Assembly (NCBI RefSeq): GCF_003111605.1
Contig: NZ_MZGU01000004.1
Span: 186,001-250,000 of the forward strand
Length of the DNA stretch: 64,000 nucleotides
Origin: Methanobrevibacter woesei
GTDB lineage: Archaea > Methanobacteriota > Methanobacteria > Methanobacteriales > Methanobacteriaceae
Direction of reading: 5' to 3'
This document shows, piece by piece, positions 1-9,281 of the stretch. The position numbers and the translations under genes were made by a program. Within the stretch, counting starts at the first letter, position 1. Each line of letters opens with the position of its first letter. The notes below the pieces were generated by a model. That model worked only from the letters and a program-made list of their open reading frames with translations. It was not told the DNA's origin and did no database searches.

Positions 1-593
1 TTCTTTTAGAAGATAAATTGGAAGAAGATAATTATGTTATTGTTAGCTTTTCAAAATCCCTTAAAAAAATAGGATTTGATTTTAAAGATAAATTTATTTT
101 TGTAAAAAGAATCGAAGGGGTTAGTGGCAGTTTAATCCGTGAAAGTATAGTTAATAATAGTTTAGAAGATGTAAAATCTATGATGCCTCCTGAAACTATT
201 TCTATTTTAAAAAGGGAGATTAATAAAAATAGGGCACCTTTACATAATCTTAGGCTTGATGAAAAAATCATTGATAATGTAAATAATTTATCTTTTAAAG
301 AATTATCAAATTTAAACTTTTTTAATGATGAATTAGCTAATAAATTTATTGAATTTAGAAAAAATAATTCTTTTAAATCAATTGATGATGTGTTAAATAT
401 TTTACCTTACGGATTTTCTACAAATTTTAATGCTCGTGTTTTAAGCATTCTTGAAAATCCAATTGAAAAAGAAGTAATTTCTGAATATATTAAGCATTAT
501 CCTTCAGTTATTAGGATTTTAGATTATAAAAATGAAGATGTTTTAGATTTATTTAAAAGGAAAATAAATAATGAAAATATTTCATTATTTTAG
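1..593 (+). CDS. Nucleotidyltransferase-like protein with helix-hairpin-helix tail, 5' truncated by the window
   Basis: The reading frame is open to the window edge (first whole codon at base 3) and ends in TAA at 593, so only the C-terminal 190 or so residues are present. Soon after the start a segment reading VSGSLIRESI resembles the S-x-x-I-R signature of HIGH-type nucleotidyltransferases and of TmcAL/YlbM-like proteins. The later segment LANKFIEFRKNNSFKSIDDV resembles a ComEA-type helix-hairpin-helix, which suggests nucleic-acid contact. The HIGH motif would lie upstream of the window, so the family call is inference. The gene is convergent with the B-box gene, and the two stops overlap by 4 bases. 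Confidence 0.5.
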   Translation, partial: LLEDKLEEDNYVIVSFSKSLKKIGFDFKDKFIFVKRIEGVSGSLIRESIVNNSLEDVKSMMPPETISILKREINKNRAPLHNLRLDEKIIDNVNNLSFKELSNLNFFNDELANKFIEFRKNNSFKSIDDVLNILPYGFSTNFNARVLSILENPIEKEVISEYIKHYPSVIRILDYKNEDVLDLFKRKINNENISLF

Positions 594-2038
594 ATATTTC
601 CTAAAAGATTGCTGAAGAATGTTTGTGGGTCAGTAAGTCCATAAATAGCATCTAAGAATGTAGGATAAGTATCTGTTAATAAGAATAGATATGCTAAATA
701 GAATATGACTATTAAAATTAAAATAATCAATATTATTGTTAATACTATGTCAACAACACTTACTGGCTCTTTTCCATTGATTCTGTAATCACGTTCATGG
801 ATTGATTTTTTAGAAGGTCTTACTGTTTGTCTTTCTTTACTGATGTTTTGACGTATTTGTTCTTCTAAAATATTTGTTTCTTCAGGTGTTCTTGAAACTG
901 GTGTTTCCACTTCATGAATACTTCTAGTAGCTGGTTTTGGTTGAACATATAAATCATCTTGTACATATTCTTGTTGTGGTGGATATTGTTCTTGTTGTGT
1001 GTATCCTTGAGTGTATTCCATTTGTGTGTATTCTTGTTGTGGTGGATATTGTTCTTGTTGTGTGTATCCTTGAGTGTATTCCTGTGGATTGCTGTTATAT
1101 TCTTGTGGTTTTACAGGATCTAATCTAGGAGCTTGAGGTTTTTCTTTTTGATATGGTTCATATGGCTCCTCTTTCATCATTTGATTTTCATCATGAATTT
1201 GTTGATCTAGAGTACCATAATTGTTGTATGGTTCACCAGTAATTATTTCCTGCTCATATTCTCCGTAAGAGTCATCATAAGCACCAGGTTCACTAGGAAC
1301 ATATGGCTTATCCACTATAGAACCGTATTTTTCTTCATCTTTAGCTAATTGCTCACTTAAAGGCACTTCAGGTTCATCAAAATATAAATCATCGAGATAT
1401 TGTTCATATTTTTCTTCCAATGCTTTTCTTGCAGATGTTTCCTCAGGTTGATATGAATGATCAGGATATATGAACTCACTTTCTCCTGTATATGCTTCAA
1501 ATTCAGGCATTGGTTTATTAACATCTTGATAATCGATTTCATCCTGTTCAAGTTCATACATATTCTGATTTCTATAATCATTAATCCTTTGATTATCTTG
1601 AAGTGTTGAATATGTTTCTTCTTGAGCTTCAGGGAAACTTACTTCATTAGTGCTATAATCTGGTTCTGGAATTATATTATCCATTGAATCGGTTGAATAA
1701 ATTGAGTCTGTTGTTTCATATGAATTTTCAATTGGATTTTCTTGATTGAATCCGTCAAATTCATAAATATTTGACTCTTTAGTTTCATAAATATTGTTAT
1801 TTACATTATAAGTGTCTGCAGAACTAGATGCCTCTTCTGGTAAAGTTTCATTTATTTGATTATTTGGTGTTTCTGAGGATTCAGTGGTAGTGTCTGGTGT
1901 TATACCAATGATATTCTCTAAACAATCTTTACAATAAGCTTTTCCAGCTAGTTTTACAGCACATTCTTCGCATAATTCTTTTCCACAGATATTACATTGG
2001 TCTATGGCTTCTCTTTCTGGGTGATAGTGACAATCCAT
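590..2038 (-). CDS. B-box zinc-finger membrane protein with a long disordered repeat region
   Basis: This 482-residue protein has three parts. Residues 1-45 hold a Cys/His-rich module (CHYH, CNIC, CEEC, CKDC) that matches a B-box or treble-clef zinc finger. Residues 50-400 are acidic, low-complexity and rich in Tyr, Gln, Glu and Pro, so they are probably disordered. One hydrophobic helix lies at about 427-453, followed by a short tail of about 29 residues. With no signal peptide, the zinc finger and disordered region probably face the cytoplasm, anchored by the C-terminal helix. A 21-residue unit rich in YTQ and YPPQQ is tandemly repeated around residues 319-357. B-box modules usually mediate protein contacts, but the function here is unknown. 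Confidence 0.7.
   Translation of the reverse strand: MDCHYHPEREAIDQCNICGKELCEECAVKLAGKAYCKDCLENIIGITPDTTTESSETPNNQINETLPEEASSSADTYNVNNNIYETKESNIYEFDGFNQENPIENSYETTDSIYSTDSMDNIIPEPDYSTNEVSFPEAQEETYSTLQDNQRINDYRNQNMYELEQDEIDYQDVNKPMPEFEAYTGESEFIYPDHSYQPEETSARKALEEKYEQYLDDLYFDEPEVPLSEQLAKDEEKYGSIVDKPYVPSEPGAYDDSYGEYEQEIITGEPYNNYGTLDQQIHDENQMMKEEPYEPYQKEKPQAPRLDPVKPQEYNSNPQEYTQGYTQQEQYPPQQEYTQMEYTQGYTQQEQYPPQQEYVQDDLYVQPKPATRSIHEVETPVSRTPEETNILEEQIRQNISKERQTVRPSKKSIHERDYRINGKEPVSVVDIVLTIILIILILIVIFYLAYLFLLTDTYPTFLDAIYGLTDPQTFFSNLLGNI
966..1082 (-). repeat. Two-copy in-frame tandem repeat, 63-bp period
   Basis: A 54-base sequence at 966-1019 recurs without change at 1029-1082, a period of 63 bases (21 codons). 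It lies inside the disordered part of the B-box membrane protein and encodes a Tyr/Gln/Pro-rich unit. Perfect identity at the DNA level points to recent duplication and possible length variation between strains. Confidence 0.9.
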
Positions 2039-2300
2039 AATTACACACTCTTAATCTTGATAAAGAATTTAACTATTACTAATATATTATTTTGTCTTTA
2101 TATAATTATCGAGCAGTATAAATCTATTAGATTACTGCTTCTAGATAAAGGGATATTTAAAAGTTAATAATGTTTTTTTTTTAATTAAAACTTTGAGTAA
2201 CTATCTTATTTTTTATGGCTATAAAAATGGTTTTTCAGGATCTTATATCTTTAAAAACAGTAAGTTTATTATAAGTTCTTCAATTTAAAAGGAGAATAAA

Positions 2301-2543
2301 TTAATCCTTTGTTGAGTTTAAAATTTTTTCAACAACTATTTCGGATGCAATTAAATCATCTGCAGTAGCTAAAAAACTGCCTAATGTTTCACTGTTTATA
2401 GTATAATTAATTATTTCTTCATTGAGATCTGATTCTACAAATCCTTTGTTATCAATTTCTAATGAATCATATACCATTTTTGAGTTTTTTGAATTATCAT
2501 ATGTAAGTTGTATTTTTCCATTAATTTTCATAGTTCTCAACAT
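2301..2543 (-). CDS. pcc1: KEOPS complex subunit Pcc1
   Basis: This 80-residue protein matches the small Pcc1 fold: an N-terminal strand (KINGKIQLTY), a helix with the conserved SLEIDN stretch (usually SLxPDN), a central strand pair, and a helix ATADDLIASEIVVEKIL at the end, where the family has its 'N/D-shR-tN' helix. Pcc1 is the dimerising subunit of KEOPS, which makes the t6A modification of ANN-decoding tRNAs. The ATG at 2543 is used; a second in-frame ATG at 2531 is possible. It is divergent from the L10e gene across a 266-base gap. Confidence 0.75.
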   Translation of the reverse strand: MLRTMKINGKIQLTYDNSKNSKMVYDSLEIDNKGFVESDLNEEIINYTINSETLGSFLATADDLIASEIVVEKILNSTKD

Positions 2544-2742
2544 CTAAAAATATGTATTTTTAACTATATATATTATATATTATGAAATCTAAAATTATTT
2601 GTTATATGATTTTATAATATTTTTTGTAATTTTTACTCCTGTTAAGGATAACATTTATTAATCATTAAATTAATATAATTAAGTATTCTATATACTGATT
2701 ATATTTACATAGCTACAAATTTTTATAAAGTTTTATTGGAAT

Positions 2743-2784
2743 ACTTTAAATAGCTATTTTTTCAGTCAAACAGCTGATGTTTGA
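2743..2784 (+). promoter_or_regulatory. Probable L10e promoter with inverted repeat at the start site
   Basis: A TATA-like TTTAAATA at 2743-2750 lies upstream of the L10e gene. A perfect 7-bp inverted repeat, TCAAACA-GCTGA-TGTTTGA, lies at 2766-2784, where transcription would be expected to begin 22-27 bases after the TATA box. It could be an operator or a 5' leader hairpin. A 7-bp palindrome alone is common by chance, so the support is its position. Confidence 0.4.
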
Positions 2785-2809
2785 TTAGGTCATTATTGGA
2801 GGAATTTTA

Positions 2810-3292
2810 ATGGTTCGTGCTTATACAAGAAGAGATTATATTAGAAAAACACCAAATTCAAGAATTGTACAATATGATATGGGTAATTTAACTGACGAGT
2901 TCCCTGTTTCTGTAAGTCTCGCTGTTAAAAAACCAGCTCAATTAAGACATAACTCTTTAGAAGCTGCAAGGATTGCATCTAACAGACTTATGCAAAGAAA
3001 AGCTGGAAGATTAGGTTACCACTTAAAATTAAGAACTTATCCACACCACATTGTAAGAGAAAACCCAATGGCTACTGGTGCAGGAGCAGATAGGGTTCAA
3101 AGTGGTATGAGGAATGCATTTGGTAAACCAGTAAGTGTTGAAGCTATTGTTAAAGCTGGTCAAAAAGTTATTACCATTGATGTTCAAAAGAAAAACTTTG
3201 AAGATGCAAAAATTGCATTAAAAAGAGCAGCAATGAAATTACCAGTTCCATGCAGAATTGTTGTTGATAAAGGTCAAGACTTAGTTAAATAA
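2810..3292 (+). CDS. rpl10e: Large-subunit ribosomal protein L10e (uL16)
   Basis: The 160-residue protein begins [18 protein letters not shown] and matches archaeal L10e/uL16 over its whole usual length. This protein sits near the A site and central protuberance of the 50S subunit and helps place tRNA. The start ATG is preceded by a strong GGAGG 7 bases upstream. The gene seems to be transcribed alone: a promoter-like element lies upstream and long T-tracts follow the stop. Confidence 0.97.
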   Translation: MVRAYTRRDYIRKTPNSRIVQYDMGNLTDEFPVSVSLAVKKPAQLRHNSLEAARIASNRLMQRKAGRLGYHLKLRTYPHHIVRENPMATGAGADRVQSGMRNAFGKPVSVEAIVKAGQKVITIDVQKKNFEDAKIALKRAAMKLPVPCRIVVDKGQDLVK

Positions 3293-3296
3293 GTCT

Positions 3297-3329
3297 ATTC
3301 TCTTTTTTACTTTTTTTTAATTATTTTTT
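3297..3329 (+). terminator. T-rich archaeal terminator after L10e
   Basis: Three T-runs of 6, 8 and 6 bases follow the L10e stop within 40 bases, with no strong hairpin. This fits archaeal intrinsic termination on U-tracts. Confidence 0.6.
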
Positions 3330-3434
3330 AGTATACTTTTTAAGTAATTCTTATTTTTATAGAAAATTATATTAATTGTAACTTCTATATTTTTTAAATA
3401 ATATTCTGATATTAGTTAATACTAGGTTGATGTT

Positions 3435-4442
3435 ATGGCATATAAAATGTATGATGAAATGATGGAACAACCTAAAGCATTAAGGAAAACATTTGAGTTA
3501 GAAGCTTCTAACTTGGATATTGTTTCACAAAAAGTTGTTGATGTTGATAAGATCTATCTTGTAGGTTGCGGTAGTTCAATTTCTACATGTTATAGTGTTA
3601 GGGATGCATTAAGAATGTCAACAACTATGAATATAGAAGTATTTTCTGGTTATGAATTTTCTTATAATAAATATCTTGTTAAAGGTGAAAATTCAATAGC
3701 TATCTTCACTTCTCAATCTGGTGAAACTGCAGATACATTAGCCGCACTTAGAAAAGCTAATGATTACGGTATTTATACTGTTTCTATTTCTAATGAACCA
3801 GACAGTTCTATGGTTAAAGAAGCTAAAACAGCTATTGTTACACGTGGAGATAGAGAAACTGCAATTCTTGGAACTAAAACATACATAACTCAACTAGCTT
3901 GTTTATATGAAATTTTATTTAAAAGATCAGATTATGAAAACAAGGATGTTTTATTATCTCAATTACATGAAATGCCTGATTTAATTGAAGATTTATTAAT
4001 TTCTTGTGAAGAGGACAATAAAAAATTAGCTGAAGAATTTAAAGATGAAGAAATTTTCTATTGTTTAGGTAGTGGTCCTAATTTTGGTCTTTCTTATAAA
4101 TTAGCTATGACTATGTTTATGGAAGGGGCTATTAAGCATGCATGTCCTTTATATGCTGCTGAATTTAGGCATGGTTTAATTGAACGTGTAGAAAAAGATG
4201 TTCCTATTGTTTTTTTATATTCTGATTTTGATTCAGATGAAATCACTCAAAAAGCAATTGATTTTTCTGAAAATCAGGAGTTAAAAATAATTAACTATAA
4301 ATTATCTGATTATGCTGATGTTGATAAGTTATTATCTCCATTTATATTGGTTATTCCATTAGAATGGTTTATTTATTATTTAGCTCATTTTAATAATGAA
4401 GATCCTGGTGCTACAAGGCATATTGGAAAAGTCAGATATTAA
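3435..4442 (+). CDS. Double-SIS sugar-phosphate isomerase/deaminase (GlmS isomerase-like, no glutaminase domain)
   Basis: The 335-residue protein has two SIS domains. The first contains [10 protein letters not shown] and the Ser/Thr-rich [10 protein letters not shown] sugar-phosphate loop; the second has [11 protein letters not shown] and a C-terminal [12 protein letters not shown] tail. This is the layout of the isomerase half of glucosamine-6-phosphate synthase, but the N-terminal Cys-nucleophile glutaminase domain is missing. Relatives act as glucosamine-6-phosphate deaminase (GlmD) or fructosamine-phosphate deglycase, or as the synthase half of a split enzyme. The exact reaction cannot be chosen from sequence alone. 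It stands alone between two T-rich terminators. Confidence 0.8.
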   Translation: MAYKMYDEMMEQPKALRKTFELEASNLDIVSQKVVDVDKIYLVGCGSSISTCYSVRDALRMSTTMNIEVFSGYEFSYNKYLVKGENSIAIFTSQSGETADTLAALRKANDYGIYTVSISNEPDSSMVKEAKTAIVTRGDRETAILGTKTYITQLACLYEILFKRSDYENKDVLLSQLHEMPDLIEDLLISCEEDNKKLAEEFKDEEIFYCLGSGPNFGLSYKLAMTMFMEGAIKHACPLYAAEFRHGLIERVEKDVPIVFLYSDFDSDEITQKAIDFSENQELKIINYKLSDYADVDKLLSPFILVIPLEWFIYYLAHFNNEDPGATRHIGKVRY

Positions 4443-4449
4443 TTATTTC

Positions 4450-4477
4450 TTATTTTCTTTTTTTTATTCTTTTTTTC
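4450..4477 (+). terminator. T-rich terminator after the SIS gene
   Basis: T-runs of up to 8 bases follow the SIS stop, before the promoter region of the PEP synthase gene. Confidence 0.5.
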
Positions 4478-4628
4478 TTAATTATATTAAAGTTCCATTA
4501 AATATATTAATTAAAAAAATTAGATATTCATTTATTAATATTGGCTATGTTATTTAATGTAACGTGGTAATTAATCTGAATATCATTGTCAATTTTATAT
4601 ATATTTTTAAAACCAGAGGTTATGTTAC

Positions 4629-6911
4629 ATGTATGTTGTAAAATTTGAAGAAATAGGCAAATCTGATATTGGAATTGCAGGTGGAAAAGGTGCAAACTTA
4701 GGGGAATTGACCCAAGCTGGAATTCCAGTGCCACCAGGTTTTGTAGTAACTGCAGAAACATATGAGAAGTTTATGATTGATTCTGGGATTAATGATGCAG
4801 TAATGGAGATTCTTAATAAAATTGATATTAATGACACAAAGGAACTTCAAAGTGCTGCTGAAGAAATTAAGTCTATCATTGTAAACACTCCTGTTCCAGA
4901 CGATATTTCTATTTATATCACTGAAGCTTATAATCAGCTTTGTCAAAGAGTAGATGAAGAAGATACTGATGTAGCTATTCGTTCTTCTGCTACTGCTGAA
5001 GATTTACCTGATGCTTCTTTTGCTGGTCAGCAAGATACTTTTTTACATGTTTCTGGAGTAGAAAATGTAATTGATTATGTCAGAAAATGTTGGGCTTCTT
5101 TATTTGAAGCAAGAGCTATTTTTTACAGGGAAGAAAATGATTTTGACCATTCTAAAGTACTTATTGCTGTAGTTGTTCAAAAAATGGCTAATGCTGATAA
5201 AGCTGGTGTAATGTTCACTGTAAATCCTTCAACTGGTGAGGAAATTGCATTAATTGAAGGATCTTGGGGACTTGGTGAAGCTGTAGTTTCTGGGGATGTA
5301 ACTCCAGATAATTATGCTGTTGATAAAAAAGATAATAAAATTATCAATGTTACTATCAGTGATAAAAAAGTAATGTACACTAACGATGAAGAAGGTACAA
5401 GTATAAAAGTAGATGTTCCTGAAGATATGAGGAATGAAAGGGTTTTATCTGATGAAGAGCTTATTGAATTAACTGAAATGGGTAAAAGAATTCAAGCTCA
5501 TTATGGAGAACCTATGGATACTGAATGGGCATTTGAAAATGGTACTTTATTCCTTTTACAAGCAAGACCAATTACAACTTTAGATGATGTTGATAATTCT
5601 GCAGATGATGATGCAGAAGTTTCTGAAGATAAAAATGTAATTGTTAAAGGACTTGGTGCAAGTCCAGGTATTGCATCTGGTATTGTAAAAATTATATTTG
5701 ATGTTGATGAATTAGATAAAATTGAAGATGGAGACATCATGGTTACAACAATGACTACTCCAGATATGGTTCCAGCTATGAGAAGAGCTAGTGGAATTAT
5801 CACTGATGAAGGAGGAGTTACTTGTCATGCTTCAATTATTTCCCGTGAATTAGGTATTCCTTGTGTTGTAGGTACTGGTTCAGCTACTGCAACTTTAAAA
5901 GAAAATGTTGGAGTAACTTTAGATGGTAAAAAAGGTTTAGTATTTGAAGGATTAACTGAAACCAAACCTGAAGCAACTGCTGATGTAGTTGCTGAAAGTG
6001 TAGCACCAATTATTACTGTAACTGAAGTTAAAGCAAATGTTAGTATGCCTGAAGCAGCAACTAAAGCAGCAGCTACTGGTGCGGATGGTGTAGGTTTATT
6101 AAGAACTGAACATTTAATGTTAACAGCAGGTGTTCATCCAGGTAAATTCATTGCTGAAGGAAGAGAGGATGAATTAATTAACACTATTGCTGAAAATGTA
6201 ATGATTGTTGCAGATGCATTCTATCCTAAACCAGTATGGTACAGAACTCTTGATGCACCAACTGATGAATTTATTGCATTAGATGGTGGAGAAAATGAAC
6301 CAAGAGAACACAATCCAATGTTAGGTTGGAGAGGAATTAGAAGAGAACTTGATCAACCTGAAATTCTTAAATGTGAATTTAAAGCTATTAAAAAGTTATA
6401 CGATCAAGGTTACACTAATTTAGGTATTATGATTCCTTTATCACAACATCCTGATGAACTTAGAAAAGCTAAAGCATTATGTGAAGAAGTTGGACTTAGA
6501 CCTCACAAAGATATTGACTTTGGTATGATGGTTGAAATCCCGGCAGCTGCTTTAACTATTGAAGATTACATTGATGTTGGTATTGACTTTGTAAGTTTAG
6601 GAACTAATGATTTAACTCAATATACCTTAGCTGTTGATAGAAACAACGAATTTGTTGCTAAACATTATACTGAAGAACATCCTGCAGTAATGAAATTAAT
6701 TGAAAGAACAATTAAAAAATGTGCTGAAGCAGGTGTTAAATGCAGTATCTGTGGTCAAGCAGGTAGTGTTCCTCGTATTGTTGAAAAACTTGTAAGCTAT
6801 GGAATTTCAAGTGTTTCATCTAATACTGATGCTGTTGCAGAAGTTAGAAAAACTGTTGCTAGAGCAGAACAAAAATTAATTTTAGATGCTGCTCGTAAAC
6901 GTTTAGAATAA
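4629..6911 (+). CDS. ppsA: Phosphoenolpyruvate synthase
   Basis: The 760-residue length is typical for PEP synthase, which converts pyruvate, ATP and water to PEP, AMP and phosphate at the start of gluconeogenesis. The N-terminal nucleotide-binding domain begins with GGKGANLGEL and contains AIRSSATAEDLPDASFAGQQ. The central swivelling domain carries the phosphohistidine motif GGVTCHASI, with His near residue 400. The C-terminal TIM barrel has the PEP-binding elements LRTEH and SLGTNDLTQYT and the catalytic Cys in CSICGQAG near residue 708. In a methanogen this enzyme channels pyruvate made from acetyl-CoA and CO2 into sugars. The gene is monocistronic. Confidence 0.96.
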   Translation: MYVVKFEEIGKSDIGIAGGKGANLGELTQAGIPVPPGFVVTAETYEKFMIDSGINDAVMEILNKIDINDTKELQSAAEEIKSIIVNTPVPDDISIYITEAYNQLCQRVDEEDTDVAIRSSATAEDLPDASFAGQQDTFLHVSGVENVIDYVRKCWASLFEARAIFYREENDFDHSKVLIAVVVQKMANADKAGVMFTVNPSTGEEIALIEGSWGLGEAVVSGDVTPDNYAVDKKDNKIINVTISDKKVMYTNDEEGTSIKVDVPEDMRNERVLSDEELIELTEMGKRIQAHYGEPMDTEWAFENGTLFLLQARPITTLDDVDNSADDDAEVSEDKNVIVKGLGASPGIASGIVKIIFDVDELDKIEDGDIMVTTMTTPDMVPAMRRASGIITDEGGVTCHASIISRELGIPCVVGTGSATATLKENVGVTLDGKKGLVFEGLTETKPEATADVVAESVAPIITVTEVKANVSMPEAATKAAATGADGVGLLRTEHLMLTAGVHPGKFIAEGREDELINTIAENVMIVADAFYPKPVWYRTLDAPTDEFIALDGGENEPREHNPMLGWRGIRRELDQPEILKCEFKAIKKLYDQGYTNLGIMIPLSQHPDELRKAKALCEEVGLRPHKDIDFGMMVEIPAAALTIEDYIDVGIDFVSLGTNDLTQYTLAVDRNNEFVAKHYTEEHPAVMKLIERTIKKCAEAGVKCSICGQAGSVPRIVEKLVSYGISSVSSNTDAVAEVRKTVARAEQKLILDAARKRLE

Positions 6912-6929
6912 ATTAATTAATTTATTCTT

Positions 6930-6966
6930 ACTTTTTTATTTTTTATTTTTTTCATTTTTATTTTTT
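6930..6966 (+). terminator. T-rich terminator after ppsA
   Basis: A dense series of T-runs follows the ppsA stop and ends just before the Shine-Dalgarno region of mfnA, so some read-through into mfnA is possible. Confidence 0.5.
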
Positions 6967-6979
6967 ATGAGGTTATTTT

Positions 6980-8137
6980 ATGGAAGAAAAACCAGTAGAT
7001 AAAGAATTAATTCTCAAAGAACTAGCTAATTTTCAATCTCAGGATTGCAAATATTCTGAAGGTAGAATTTTAGGTTCTATGTGTACTGAAGCACATCCTT
7101 TTGCTAAGGAAGTTTTTTGTAAATTCTTAGATTCTAATTTGGGAGACCCTGGTTTATTTAAAGGCACTAAATCTATTGAGGATAAAGTCATAAATTCTAT
7201 TGGTAAAATGTTTTCTTTAGATAATGCTTATGGCAATATTGTTACTGGAGGTACTGAAGCTAATATTATGGCTATTAGAGCAGCACGTAATCATGCAAAA
7301 AAATATAAAAATATTTCTAATGGTGAAATTATTCTTCCTCGTTCTGCACACTTTTCATTTAAAAAAGCAGCAGACATGCTTAATTTAAAGATTGTTGAAG
7401 CGAATTTAGATGATAATTTTAAAATTGATGTTAATTCAGTTGAGGAAAAGATTTCTGATAAAACAGTAGCTATTGTTGGAATAGCAGGAACTACTGAATT
7501 GGGATTAATAGATCCTATTGATAAGTTATCTGATATAGCTCTTGAAAATAATATTTATTTACATGTTGATGCAGCTTTTGGTGGATTTTCCATTCCTTTT
7601 TTAAAGAGATTGGGCTATAAATTCCCTGATTTTGATTTTTCACTTCCAGGTGTTTGTTCTATGACTGTTGATCCTCATAAAATGGGTTTGGCACCAATTC
7701 CTGCTGGGGGAATAATTTTCAGAAAAGAAGAATATCTTGATGTTATGGCTATTAATTCTCCCTATCTTACAGTTAAAAAACAGTCTACAATTGTTGGAAC
7801 AAGATTAGGAGCATCTACAGCTGCAACTTATGCTATTATGAAATATTTTGGAAAAGAAGGTTATACAAAAATAGCTAGAAATTTAATGGATAATACCATA
7901 TTCTTTAAAGAAGAATTAAAAAAATTAGGTTATAAATTAATTGTTGAACCAGAATTAAATCTTGTCTCTTTTAATCATCCTGATATGGACACTAAACAAC
8001 TAGCTAATGAGTTAGAATCTAGAAATTGGAGAGTATCTACTTCATCTTGTCCAGTAGCTATCCGTGTTGTTTTAATGAATCATATTAAAAAAGAACATTT
8101 AAAAGAGTTATTGAAAGATTTAAAAGAAATTTATTAA
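6980..8137 (+). CDS. mfnA: L-tyrosine decarboxylase (also L-aspartate decarboxylase) MfnA
   Basis: This 385-residue PLP enzyme belongs to the group II decarboxylases. It shows [17 protein letters not shown], the substrate-loop Asp/Ala motif HVDAAFGGF, and the PLP lysine in TVDPHKMGL near residue 234. MfnA makes tyramine for methanofuran, the first C1 carrier in methanogenesis, and in several archaea it also makes beta-alanine for coenzyme A. The gene is convergent with mptD, and their stops overlap by 4 bases, so two C1-carrier pathways meet here. Confidence 0.93.
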   Translation: MEEKPVDKELILKELANFQSQDCKYSEGRILGSMCTEAHPFAKEVFCKFLDSNLGDPGLFKGTKSIEDKVINSIGKMFSLDNAYGNIVTGGTEANIMAIRAARNHAKKYKNISNGEIILPRSAHFSFKKAADMLNLKIVEANLDDNFKIDVNSVEEKISDKTVAIVGIAGTTELGLIDPIDKLSDIALENNIYLHVDAAFGGFSIPFLKRLGYKFPDFDFSLPGVCSMTVDPHKMGLAPIPAGGIIFRKEEYLDVMAINSPYLTVKKQSTIVGTRLGASTAATYAIMKYFGKEGYTKIARNLMDNTIFFKEELKKLGYKLIVEPELNLVSFNHPDMDTKQLANELESRNWRVSTSSCPVAIRVVLMNHIKKEHLKELLKDLKEIY

Positions 8138-8505
8138 TCTTTTATATCTTCAACATACATGAGAGGATAATTTAATTCCTCTATAAATTTTATTCTTATT
8201 ACTGCTTTTACATCATCCACTTTTGTGTGTATTTTAACATCTAACATATCTCCAGTTAAAGATGTATAATCAAATTCACTCATTGCATCTTCTAATCTTG
8301 TAAAATCTATATTTACTTCAACATCTTCAATTGCTGGCTGTAAATTTAATGAATTTCTCATTGCATCTTCTAAACTTTTTTTTGTTTGATTATTTACAGG
8401 AGTTCCCACAAATTGGTGGAATAATGCACCCATACTTATTGCACCTTCAAAAATTGCTCTTTCTCTTGAGGTTATGTTTGAAAAAAATTCTTTATTAACA
8501 TCCAT
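8134..8505 (-). CDS. mptD: Archaeal 7,8-dihydroneopterin aldolase MptD
   Basis: The 123-residue protein shows the family signature [20 protein letters not shown] followed by FVGTPV. MptD cleaves dihydroneopterin to 6-hydroxymethyl-dihydropterin and glycolaldehyde in methanopterin biosynthesis; it is unrelated to bacterial FolB. The start at 8505 is chosen because AGGTGAT lies 4 bases before it. The longer frame from 8538 would run back into the sortase gene. The upstream sortase gene ends at 8516, so the two may be co-transcribed. Confidence 0.85.
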   Translation of the reverse strand: MDVNKEFFSNITSRERAIFEGAISMGALFHQFVGTPVNNQTKKSLEDAMRNSLNLQPAIEDVEVNIDFTRLEDAMSEFDYTSLTGDMLDVKIHTKVDDVKAVIRIKFIEELNYPLMYVEDIKD

Positions 8506-8515
8506 TTTATCACCT

Positions 8516-9247
8516 TTAAACTTCCATAAATCCTCCATTTAACCAATTAATCTTTGAATAGATTGCATCAGATGGGATTGGGAATAAATAGAAATAAATT
8601 AAGATTGCCATAATAACTGCAACAGTAATCAGAATATAAATTCTTGTTTCTTTAGGGGTGAAATAAGCTATTGCAATGCCTAAAATTAAAAATATTCCCA
8701 TCACAATTAATGCATTGTATTGTTGCGGATTTTCATTTAATATTTCTTCATTAACCGAACTAAAACTGCTCATATTTCCTTCAACAATTAATCTATTAGC
8801 AGTAGAACCTATGGGATCACAGGTTATCAGGAAAATACTATTTTTATCTTCATGAGTACTCATTGTATGAGACCCTGGAACAATTGTTTGATTTGTTACA
8901 GTATAATTTACTTCTCCAATTCCTGGCCACTGAATACTTATAATATCGCCAGTTTGAAGCTCATTCAATCTTAAAAATGGCGATCCTTGAAGTGTTCTAT
9001 GTCCAAACAGGATAACTTCTCCATTTGTTGGAGTGTAAGACTGCTGTTCATGGTAAACACCTTGGGAAATACTTACATTATTTATTGTTTCATGCACTCC
9101 AATAGCAGGTATTGTAACAACTGGAGAAACAATATCTTTTTCTTCAACTATCTTTTTTGAGAAATAGTTTACTTCACCAATAGCATATAATCCAATTATT
9201 ATCACTATAACAATTATTATTATTGTTCTAATTGATGGTTTTTCCAT
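8516..9247 (-). CDS. Sortase (class C60 cysteine transpeptidase)
   Basis: The 243-residue protein has an N-terminal membrane anchor at about 8-23, a sortase beta-barrel, and two more hydrophobic helices at the C terminus (about 180-200 and 205-230). The catalytic triad is visible: His83 in LFGHRT, Cys143 in LITCDP and Arg152 in ANRLIVEG. Sortases cleave a sorting signal on a secreted protein and link it to a wall component or another subunit. Methanobacteriales have a pseudomurein wall, a plausible attachment site. No substrate with a sorting motif was found in this window. The gene lies 34 bases after a CpaB/RcpC-like membrane protein, so the two probably form a unit. Confidence 0.88.
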   Translation of the reverse strand: MEKPSIRTIIIIVIVIIIGLYAIGEVNYFSKKIVEEKDIVSPVVTIPAIGVHETINNVSISQGVYHEQQSYTPTNGEVILFGHRTLQGSPFLRLNELQTGDIISIQWPGIGEVNYTVTNQTIVPGSHTMSTHEDKNSIFLITCDPIGSTANRLIVEGNMSSFSSVNEEILNENPQQYNALIVMGIFLILGIAIAYFTPKETRIYILITVAVIMAILIYFYLFPIPSDAIYSKINWLNGGFMEV

Positions 9248-9281
9248 AGTAATCAGTTTTATACTCGATTATTTAAATTAT

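Noticed and set aside
937-1128. Hydrophobic open frame on the plus strand inside the B-box gene
   Set aside because: It is the complement of the Tyr/Gln-rich tandem repeat, which explains both its hydrophobicity and its repeats.
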